Assembly: GCA_022701365.1 (NCBI GenBank)
Contig: JAKUHH010000090.1
Span: forward strand, 811,024-875,023
Source: Mycocentrospora acerina
Taxonomy: Eukaryota; Ascomycota; Dothideomycetes; Pleosporales
Length of the DNA stretch: 64,000 bases
Reading direction: 5' to 3'
Below, in pieces: positions 55,817 through 64,000 of this stretch. Within the stretch, counting starts at the first letter, position 1. Every line of letters starts with the position of its first letter. Under the pieces are notes generated by a model. It searched no databases. It saw only the letters and a program-made list of their open reading frames with translations, and had not been told where the DNA came from. A program made the position numbers and the translations under genes.

Positions 55817-57130
55817 GAGCTGGCTTCCCTATTGGACTGTAATTTTTTTCGTCTATTATTAGCCTCTATGAGCTGTCCTTTAACAAAATTTCACTTTTTT
55901 TCCAGCTTCTTGCTCCTTGCCCATAATTTGTACCATGCTTCCGATCAGTTCGAGGAATGTCTCGAAGAGTCTTGACTCTCAAATGAAAGACTCCGATAGG
56001 GGGGTGGCAGTAGCGCAGGGTCTACCCCGTATAGCACTGCGAACCCCGGCGTATCTCGAGTGAGATTGTACTTTTGGATTTCTCGTCCTACACTTCGGTT
56101 CTCAAGGAAGGATTTGTGGCGTTGTGTGAGTCGTTGGCGGATGTTCATGTTGTTTGAAGGTGTAATAAGTCTAAGGTTGGTGAGAGGGTGGCGTGAGATG
56201 AGGAAGGGAATGGGAAGAGGTACACTCAGTTTGCGGTCGTTGAAATAACGTCTCTTCTTGGTGATGATAGGGCCAACTCTCCGTTTGCTAGGGCAGAGTT
56301 TTGGCCTCGAATTCGATGTGGGAGTCGAGATGAACTGGTGATCAAAGAAGTGGGTTAAAAGTTATAGAGAATCTCATTAGAGTGGAATTAATATATCACA
56401 AAGGCATTCGAAGCAAGTAGAGGGAATATTTTCAATCTAATATGCCTATTCACACCGCCTCATTTGGCAATAGTCAGATAAGCAGTGTCATGTTGTTGCC
56501 GTATTACTTCGCCAAGCTTACCGCTTTGAGCGCCAAACTGCGAGAATGCTTGGAAATGCTGGAGGCTCGGGACAAGATTGATTCGGATAGGCTTCTCGAT
56601 CGGGTTTTAGTACAGCTTTAGTACAAATTCCATGTCAACCCTCGGTTGCAGTTCAGTCGCAGCGTGGGCAGACAAGCTTGCACTGGGTTGCTCTTTGCTT
56701 TACAATTAACAAAGCTACGCTGCATTTAGTTATCTATCCGATGCCCCACTGTATCTTGCAACTATACTGTCCCGAGCCCCAGTTCAATGCCAGAAACATC
56801 AAACAAGACACAATTAATTTGAGCGATTGGCCTAGATTTCCATCTTCAATAGCTTCTGTGTGGATCATAATAAGTCATTACAAACATGTAATACTTATCA
56901 CTATGGCCAGCCTAACTCGGTCGAGTGCGAAACTGCGAGGTGCTAATCGTATGCAGAAAGGGCCTCCCGGGTGCTATACCCAAACACTTCTACCCTAACA
57001 ACTCTAGCAAGCAATTCGATCGTCTTGTAATGTATCCAAGGGCGTCGTATCTACAAGTATCTTTCATAAAAGTTCTCAGATTGACATCTATGATGTATCC
57101 TACACGAACCTTCCAATTCCTGGACCAGCT
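55817..57130. other. Intergenic, about 1.3 kb
   Basis: This is the 3' flank of the DGAT2 gene and the upstream region of the arrestin-like gene. A 67-codon minus-strand frame at 55945-56148 ends in a proline- and serine-rich stretch (DPALLPPPYRSLSF) and looks mildly protein-like, but has no supporting context. A plus-strand frame at 56678-56998 was not accepted. Nothing else was seen. Confidence 0.45.
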
Positions 57131-58267
57131 ATGAACATGTACATTACCGAGAGTATCAACGCCCAATCCCGATCAAATGAGAATCCAGAGAGAAAAAATC
57201 AAACGGCTATGAGTTTGGAGATGGTCATCGACTCACCGCCCATTATTCTCCACGGCAGCCCTCACAGCTCGACTGGTGCTATTTTGTCAGGGCAGCTAGA
57301 GATTAACATCACCCAACCACAACTCACGCTCAGAAAGATCGAGATGCGTCTGCTGTCAAATCTGTCGATCAAAAAGCCGGCCATCTCACGCTGCAAAGAC
57401 TGTGCATTGCACACCACTGAACTTCAACAATGGACTCTTCTCGACCGTGACCTCAAACTAAAAATTGGAAAGCACCCATTTCACTTCAGTTATATCTTTC
57501 CTGGACAATTTCCTGCCACAACCCACGGGAAAGCCGCGTCTATAGAGTACACAATATTCGTAGTTGCAAAAACATTATCTGGCAGCGAAGTAACTCTGAC
57601 GCACAACCTCCACGTCAAACGTGCCTCGATCCCCAGAGATCTGAGCAAAGTTCTCCGCGTCTTTCCTCCAACTACTTTAACTGTTGAAGCCCTTCTTCCC
57701 CCAATCATCTACCCCTCTGGAGACTTCTCCATGGCCCTGAACTTCTCAGGCTTTTCCTCCACCCCAACCGAGCCCCACATAACATGGCACCTGAAAAGAA
57801 TCTCCTGGCGCATTGTAGAAATACAGAAGCTACCCCCGCAAGCCTGCAAAAATCACCTTGCAGAGTTTGAGCAGAAACACTCCATCCCGCAAGAAGAGCG
57901 GCACGAAGTCGCCAGCGCCGTCCTGCAAGACGGCTGGAAAACCGACTCTAGCAAGGGTACAGTTGATGTTGAAGTTCAGGGCTCGTGTGATCCAGAGAAA
58001 ACACCTGTATGCGATGTCTGCATTCTCGACGGCGGCATGGAAATCTCGCACCGGCTGATTGTCGATGCAACGGTTGCAGAAGAGTGGGCGTCCCCCAGTA
58101 AACCAAGTTATGCGAGGCTGACGGGTGCAATGCGTGTTCTGAGGGTGGATGTGCCGGTTGTGGTTGCGGAGAGGGCAGGGTTGGGCGTCTCGTGGGATGA
58201 AGAGCAGCCGCCAGTATATGGGGATGTGCCTAGGTCTCCACCGAGGTATGCAGATGAGGGGATGTAA
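57131..58267 (+). CDS. Alpha-arrestin (LDB19-like) with two C-terminal PPxY motifs
   Basis: This is an intronless frame of 378 residues. The ATG at 57131 is used; another at 57209 (MSLEMVIDSPP) would remove a polar 26-residue start. The arrestin N-type fold shows in IILHGSPHSSTGAILSGQLE, the FHFSYIFPGQFPATTHGKA region and IEYTIFVVAKTLSG. A second beta domain follows (residues 190-345), with an inserted Cys pair (CDVC). The tail ends with PPVY at 360-363 and PPRY at 370-373, classical docking sites for WW domains of Rsp5/NEDD4 ubiquitin ligases. Alpha-arrestins recruit that ligase to plasma-membrane transporters for endocytosis, and LDB19/ART1 is the yeast counterpart this most resembles. At 378 residues it is shorter than yeast LDB19. 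The assignment rests on fold-type motifs and the PPxY pair. Confidence 0.8.
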   Translation: MNMYITESINAQSRSNENPERKNQTAMSLEMVIDSPPIILHGSPHSSTGAILSGQLEINITQPQLTLRKIEMRLLSNLSIKKPAISRCKDCALHTTELQQWTLLDRDLKLKIGKHPFHFSYIFPGQFPATTHGKAASIEYTIFVVAKTLSGSEVTLTHNLHVKRASIPRDLSKVLRVFPPTTLTVEALLPPIIYPSGDFSMALNFSGFSSTPTEPHITWHLKRISWRIVEIQKLPPQACKNHLAEFEQKHSIPQEERHEVASAVLQDGWKTDSSKGTVDVEVQGSCDPEKTPVCDVCILDGGMEISHRLIVDATVAEEWASPSKPSYARLTGAMRVLRVDVPVVVAERAGLGVSWDEEQPPVYGDVPRSPPRYADEGM

Positions 58268-59966
58268 AGGAGAGGAATGATTGGAGTTGGTTGATACTTC
58301 AGTGTGACAATTGCTTACAAGATGTATTACAAGACAATGGTTTTGAATGGGTTGAAAGATTATTTAGCTTGCGCTTTCTGCCAAATTGCTCTTACGCAGT
58401 AGCTTGGACATAGATCGAGGTGAAGACAAAATTTGAGCTATCAGAATACTAACAAGCACTAATTCGAAATTATCCTATCAAAAATATTCCCAGTAGTGTT
58501 GCAATGCCTTGCCACCCTGATTCAAGTATCCATCACAATCAAAAAATCTACGGTAAGCCACAATTTTCTAGTTAGCAAAAGCACAATTTCTGTCAGTGAT
58601 TCTACAGTCACGAAGTCTCCAAGAGCTACGAAGACATAAGCATAGAATATTTTGCGCCAAGCACCAAAACGAAGCTTCCAAAGATTAGTAAAGCAGACAT
58701 AATAATACACCATACGATTGAGACGTCTAACATGATTGATAATCAAGTATATCAGTGAATACAAGGGCCACAATTGAGGCCTATATCCTCATAGCGACTA
58801 GAAAAAAAAGTGCCGATAGTAAGGCCATGGGAAGTCGATTCGCTACCGAAGAAAAAGATCTCCGAACAGATTCTCGTAACGAGCATCGTAACGAGCATCG
58901 TTACGATACCCATATTGCCACGTGATCGGATACCCGCAGTGACAAATCTTGCTACTACTACCTCCGCGGCAGCGAAGACGGCAGGAAAAGTACCGCGCTA
59001 AGGTCGTGCGCATCGAAGGGATGACAAGCGACAGACTTGGCGTGCCCGAGGTGGAGACAAAGGATCTACCCTGCAAGTCATTTTCGGAGATGGTTTCATG
59101 ACAGATCATGTAGGTAGCGCGCATGAAGTCGCAATCGAATCTTCCTCCTCTGCCTGGCTACTGCGCTGTCTGACGTCATTGCTGTTGTTGGATTGAAGAC
59201 TACTAATACCTAGCTTCTTTTGTAGAAGATTGTGCCGCACGCACCAAAGAGGAAAAGCCTCTCGCGTGTCAGATCACCCTACTAATGTAAGTGTATCGAA
59301 TATGGAGGCCGGGGGGAGACGGATAGTCATGCTAATCTGGCGATCCGGGCTTCGAAAACCCCCGCGTGTGTCAGGTAGATGAAGTGTAGATGGCGGAAAA
59401 GAGAAAACAAGTTGTGTCGAATGTTACGATTGTTGGTTTCTTTCACATGAGGTGGTGCGGTATCTACCGAGGTTTCGTCTTCGCGGAATTAACTGTCTGC
59501 GACTTGAGATTGTCGGCATGTTTGTTCCTCCGTGATTGAATCGGTTGGGTATGCCTCAGACTGGCCATCGTCCTCGTTCGATATATCGTGAGCGTACTGT
59601 GTGCGGAAAGTTCATGTGAAAGTGCGTGTGAGTTGTCTCTCAAAATGGAAAAACGGGGAACCGTGGGTAAATTGACCCATGGGGAGAGATATGAATATTC
59701 ATTGATGACGATATTCAAATAAAATGATTTCAGTCTGGTAACCCAACTTTAGCGTCTGCGCCCCTCATGAAGCTCATTCGCCCTTTCAAGATGCGATTTA
59801 AGAAATTCAAACAGACCGTAGAGGTGTGGAGAAGACAGAGGGATCACACTGCTTTTAAAACTGCCTCCTAGGCGGCTCTGCGAAAAAGAATCCCCTGCGC
59901 TGCACTTTGTACTCTGCACGTTGCAAGTGTTGACGTAAAAAGGTGCTGACTGAGCCCATAGGGATG

Positions 59967-59975
59967 TATATAAAG
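59967..59975 (+). promoter_or_regulatory. TATA-box-like TATATAAAG without a recognised gene
   Basis: This is a textbook TATA sequence on the plus strand. No ATG-started frame with plausible protein content was found in the following few hundred bases. It may drive a non-coding transcript or be chance. Confidence 0.3.
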
Positions 59976-60760
59976 CAGCCGTTATAAGAGGCTTCAGCCA
60001 AGCCGACAGTTAGTTAGCTAGACAGCGCTTGAGCGCAATCGTGGTAGCAGAGTAATTTGTTAGTCTGTACCACAGTGGCCACCATAAACTTCGCAGCATG
60101 TGCTCCTCGGATGCTCATGGCTAACAGGCTCTCTTCGCAGTCGCTGATCATTCCTCCAAAATGCCCGGCAACAATGCGAACATCATATTGCAATTCTGAT
60201 CCAAAGAGGATACAGAGAGACCTAGCCATTTGGAATAACGCTAGAAGAGGTGGCGATTAGGCTTTGCTACCGGAATAGATATGAATTAGGCAAAAATTCA
60301 AGGTGGTGTGTAGGTAATCATAGAGACGTCATATTTGAACAGACCTAAATTACAATGAGAGCAGTTCTATCGCCCCCCTTTATGGTTGTGTTGCTCTAAA
60401 CAGCCAGATTCAAGGTAAGCTTTCCTCTAGTAGCCATCATATCGTCAGAGGGGTACTCCAAAATATATCACTCTGGAGGAAAAAGGGCCACATGTCTCCT
60501 GCAAGTAGTTGTGCCAGTCATCGAGTATCGCTTTGTACGTGGCAGACTCGTAAATACAACATTGGAATTTCTCTGCGTGTGGCTCTGTGTTCGTTTGAGG
60601 TAAAGTTGTGGGTAGGACGGTTGCAATTCGCAAATGCTCCAAGTGGGGGAGCGTGGCGTGCACGGACCCTACACCCACCCACCCAAATCCACATCGACAC
60701 ACCCTCACGGCAGAAACCGCAAAAAAAATTTCCTTCCTCCATTACACCTGCAAAAGATAA

Positions 60761-60811
60761 CACAACCTTGAGATTAAGAGTCTCACGCGCTACCGATTGT
60801 GCCAGCCGGGC
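60761..60811 (-). pseudogene. Truncated tRNA-Lys(CUU), 5' two thirds only
   Basis: On the minus strand the 51 nt beginning GCCCGGCTGGCACAATCGGT reproduce the 5' acceptor strand, D arm and complete anticodon arm of a eukaryotic tRNA-Lys. A five-pair stem (TGAGA/TCTCA) encloses the loop CTCTTAA with anticodon CTT. The match stops in the variable region after AAGGTTGTG. The T arm, B box and 3' acceptor strand (GTCGGGC-like) are absent from the following bases. A run of eight T, a possible Pol III stop, follows about 33 nt further on. It cannot make a functional tRNA. It is a relic, either of a broken tRNA gene or of a tRNA-derived element. Confidence 0.8.
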
Positions 60812-62869
60812 TTGTTGTTGCTTTTGATGAGAGATTCTTGAAAATAGCGAGAATATATTGTGAGCCATTCATGTGGACAAACTGCATCAGAGCAGCCTAC
60901 CTTTCCGCTTTTGGTCAATATTCACTTTTCTCGGGACATGATAGACGCTTAAGAACGAAAGCCTGAGAGTCGAAGCCGTTTGAAAGGGATTACATAGTTT
61001 ACAGTATGCGTGAAGTAATTCTTTTGAGCTGTGCGCAAGAATGGCCGGAGACAATCGTTGCATGTATGTGCGATGGAGTATGTTGATTGATCTGTAGCTC
61101 TTCCAGTAAAAATCGTAGCCACATCCGATCTTCAACTTGGACCTGCGCGTCCCGAAACTAGCAAACTCTATGCTCGACTCTTCCACTATCGCGGGCTTTC
61201 TTGCTCACAAGCCAGGTAATCCCTGTTTCTTGTCTCTCGGCAGTTAAGAATGATGGCTTGCATGCTTACTTCGTCATTGTCCGTCCTAGGTAATGCATGG
61301 TCTTTTCACGCCATCGAGTCAGTAGTGAAAAGTGAAACCGAGCAAAGCAGGCGCAATCTTACCTGAGCGTTCATGAAGTCCAACCACAATCGTGTTTGGA
61401 AAAAATCCGGAACGGCCCTAGTTTGCGATGGCCGGAGCTCACTTCAAGATATTCAGTTCGACGCCAGATTTGCAATTAGACCGCGTTCGTGTAATTGTCT
61501 AGCTGTAATGTACAACAGCTTCCCGTGGCGACGGCGGGGCTTTCAATAGGCCCACGTTCTGCCAAGGCCCACGTTCTGCCAAGGCACCCATCCATCGCCA
61601 CCTACACAGTTGCATTGCTGAGAATCGACACGGTACATGCCATATCTGTGGCGTACGGTTCCTGAGAACCGTACATTGTAATGCACTTTGTCCAGCCATC
61701 GGACGACACATAGACTTACTACATACAGTCTATGCTGTTGGGGCAGCTGCAAGTGCCAGCCATCCTATTGCATTGCGACACGACGCCCGAATTCCTTACC
61801 AAGCTAACTACTTTATGAGAGAAATTGTACAAAAAGAGAATCCGCAATAAATTGATGTCCTCTCCATTAACGCCAACTTCAAGTGCCCCTGCTGCTGAAG
61901 CGAGACGTGAGATATACTATCACAGGCTAAGTATGGCTCTAGAAGTGAAGAACAAGCCCCTGCATCGATAGTCCTACTATGTACTTTCCATGTGAATACC
62001 GAGCGGACCGCTACCACGCAGACATCGCAAGCGTGTTATATTTTTTCCCTCATAACCGTCGTGATTCTGTGACAAGAATCGACATCAACGGGTGTAGAAT
62101 AGCTGAGTTTATGTATCGAACGACCACGGCCATCCTGCGATGGCGCAAAAGATCCCAATTACTTTCGCGTACCGGAATTGGAGCAGTGAGTGACATTCCA
62201 ACAATGTGGCGTGTTGAATTCGCTACCAGTGACATGTCCAGCAGCACCGCGGAGGCACAGCTTTCGACGTGTGATGGGGAACGGAATTGGGTACGCCTCG
62301 ACATTTTAACAGCACTACCCGCTTCTGGGGAGGCAAGCCCGTTGCGACATTAGTTGCAACCAAATAACTTTCCGGGAAATACTGCTGCGAACCATCGTTG
62401 TGGATTGCCCACCCGCGTTGCACGCCGTCTGGATTCCGACCGTTGGTCTGTTACCGGTGGCGCAAAATGACCAATGAAGACGCTAGGCTTGAACTTTAAA
62501 CTTGGCCGGTTGTCGCACCTGCATTGGGCACCGCCATCATCAGAGACCATTACACTACGCCTGCGACTGACTGTGATATTCCCGCAGCTACAGAGAAGCC
62601 CATTCGCTGTCTACTGCCCTTCCAGAAGCTCAGACGTAGAGGTGATAGACAAGTGCCGGAGCTCGACTCGTTCTACAAATCGGCATGCTGAAAGTCGGGA
62701 CGCTTCTCATCATGCCACTGGAAAAGCGGGAGGTCCACGGAGCTCTTCCCTTAGCTTCCCGCTCTAAACATGCTTACCCCAGCTTATCCCGTTGTCCCAG
62801 GTATTATAGCTAATCCTCTTCTACCCCCTTGCACCAGGCTGCGCAAGCACTCGCCAAAGCACAGTCGTC

Positions 62870-63974
62870 ATGTATTTGCTCTCTGTGCTGCTTGTATGGC
62901 TTTTGACTTCTTTCGCTTCAAATGTTTCTGCGCCCAGTCTAGTAGAGCGGCAACTGGGAATTGCTGATGTCCCACCTTGCGGAGTAGGTAAATGATGTAA
63001 AACTAGAGATTGGTCTCTAACAACACAATAGCTTTCGTGTCTCATTTCATCGCTTCCGCACAGCAGCTGTGGTCTCATTGATGTCGAATGTCAGTGCAAG
63101 GATCAAGGACTTTCGTACCTTACGGCAGCATGTATGCTTGCTAACTGTACAATGGCGGATTCACTTGGTCAGTATCATTGTCTGACCTAACTTGTCTTGT
63201 GCTGATATCGGTCTGCAGGCAGTGCAAAAGTTCAAGCGGTCCTTTGCAATCTTCCAACCGAATCACGCGTCCATCAAATCACACTGGTCAGCAACATTGT
63301 CTACGCAATAGTCGTGCTTTGCGTTGGACTCCGAATTTCCAGCAAGATTGTCACCAAACGCTTTTCTTCTGATGATTATCTTATTATTGCAGCTTTTGTA
63401 TTTGCTACTGTAGCGTACGGTGGCTTTCAGAGTAGTACGTCGATGCTCTCAACTATGCCGCTCTAAACTAACGCCTAGGTAGTGATTAAAAATGGCTTCG
63501 GGAAACATCTCTGGTCTCTTAAACAGGGTCAATTGAAAGCCGCATTGCGATCATGTAAGAGCAGCGTGAAAGCTATCTTGGGATCGTAGATTGACCACTC
63601 TTAGTCTACATCTCCTGGAATACTTACGTTATTACACTTGGCCTTGTCAAGATGTCTCTTGTCGCATTCTACCTCCAGATCTTTCAGACACGAGGATTTC
63701 GCATGACTTGTTATGTCATACTTGGCTACATTGCTGTCAGCACCATTGTCATGCAGTTCCTCACTATTTTTTCTTGTTCGCCGGTTCGTTCGTTCTGGGA
63801 CAGGGATGTCAAGGGTAAGTGTCTGAATATAAATGCCATCGGCTACGTGAATAGTGCGAACGCTATCTTGCAAGATCTTATCATTCTTTTTCTGCCCATG
63901 CCGAGCCTACTTAAGCTACACATGAAAAGCTGGCGCAAGGCTGCTGTTGTGCTTATGCTTGGTGTCGGCGCTTT
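62870..63974 (+). CDS. CFEM-domain rhodopsin-like receptor (PTH11 type), 5' part, cut by the right edge
   Basis: The exons are 62870-62983, 63032-63167, 63219-63434, 63483-63554 and 63605-63974. A GTAAGT donor follows at 63975 and the gene continues outside the window. Introns are 48-51 nt. The ATG at 62870 gives a signal peptide (YLLSVLLVWLLTSFASNVSA). Exons 1-3 build an eight-Cys CFEM domain: DVPPCG, LSCLISSLPHSSCGL, DVECQCKDQGL, AACMLANC and VLCNLP. Then come membrane segments beginning VSNIVYAIVVLCVGLRI, with the SDDYLIIAAF, GFGKHLWSL, YLQIFQTRGFR and ANAILQDLIILFLPMP signatures of the fungal rhodopsin domain. About five of seven segments are inside the window. Such receptors sit in the plasma membrane, and PTH11 of rice blast senses surfaces before infection. 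A ligand cannot be predicted. The exon 1 donor (GTAGGT) and the third acceptor (GGTAG) were set by reading frame. Confidence 0.88.
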
Positions 63975-64000
63975 GTAAGTTTTCAAAATCGTACCTACTC

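Larger units (their letters stand above)
58268..62869. other. Gene-poor stretch, about 4.6 kb
   Basis: No protein gene is recognised. It holds a direct repeat of CGTAACGAGCAT at 58875-58901, an orphan TATA-type element at 59967-59975 and a truncated tRNA-Lys at 60761-60811. Frames up to 124 codons (for example 61979-62353 on the plus strand) show no domain. The stretch lies between the arrestin gene and the CFEM receptor gene, both on the plus strand. Confidence 0.5.

Noticed and set aside
55945..56148. 67-codon minus-strand frame ending in a Pro/Ser-rich stretch
   Set aside because: It lies in the 3' flank of the DGAT2 gene, has no supporting splice pattern or family, and is too short to call.
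61979..62353. 124-codon plus-strand frame upstream of the CFEM receptor gene
   Set aside because: No domain, no signal peptide and no splice-linked continuation; overlapping frames on the other strand are equally open.
62984..63080. Alternative first intron of the CFEM receptor gene using the GTAAAT donor at 62988
   Set aside because: It leaves a phase that no nearby acceptor can match. The GTAGGT donor at 62984 with the acceptor at 63031 restores the CFEM cysteines.

Overview
This is a stretch of a filamentous ascomycete (Pezizomycotina) nuclear chromosome. The main signs are many 45-65 nt introns with GT...CTGAC/CTAAC...AG signals, and fungal-specific families: a Ppo dioxygenase-P450 fusion, a CFEM-rhodopsin receptor, DUF2235, a GT32 mannosyltransferase-like protein, an LDB19-like arrestin and a fungal S10 carboxypeptidase. 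The gene set looks like Dothideomycetes, but that is an impression rather than a proof. I assembled exons by hand from reading frame, splice signals and family resemblance. Junctions are predictions unless stated.

Left part (1-24.3 kb), fairly gene-dense: a gene running off the left edge (-); a 731-residue membrane protein (-); a six-exon secreted S10 serine carboxypeptidase (+); a six-exon DUF2235 alpha/beta-hydrolase (-) divergent from a three-exon Ppo fatty-acid dioxygenase/P450 (+); a DUF7703-like multispan membrane protein (-); a secreted DUF7029/DUF7223-like protein (-); and a small secreted, GPI-anchor-like Ser/Thr-rich protein (+). The divergent lipase-like/oxygenase pair is the most suggestive functional unit in the window.

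Middle part (24.3-38.5 kb), gene-poor and repeat-rich: an exact 282 bp duplication joined by a single N (probably an assembly join), a candidate small Cys-rich gene, one well-supported gene for a His-Asn-repeat protein, and many micro- and minisatellites.

Right part (38.5-64 kb): a vanadium-haloperoxidase/PAP2-like secreted enzyme whose last catalytic motif is split by an intron carrying a 19-unit TTC repeat (-); a coiled-coil protein (+); a GT32 glycosyltransferase (-); a DEDDy 3'-5' exonuclease (-); a TauD-type dioxygenase (+) meeting an STK19-like winged-helix protein (-) tail to tail with 56 bp between stops; a DGAT2 acyltransferase (+); an alpha-arrestin with two PPxY motifs (+); a long intergenic stretch with a truncated tRNA-Lys(CUU) relic; and the 5' part of a CFEM-domain rhodopsin-like receptor gene running off the right edge (+).

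Lipid-related functions recur (DUF2235 lipase-like, Ppo, DGAT2, GT32 of the sphingolipid mannosyltransferase type), as do secreted or cell-surface proteins, but nothing proves that they form one cluster. I see no transposase, reverse transcriptase, CRISPR array or complete RNA gene.
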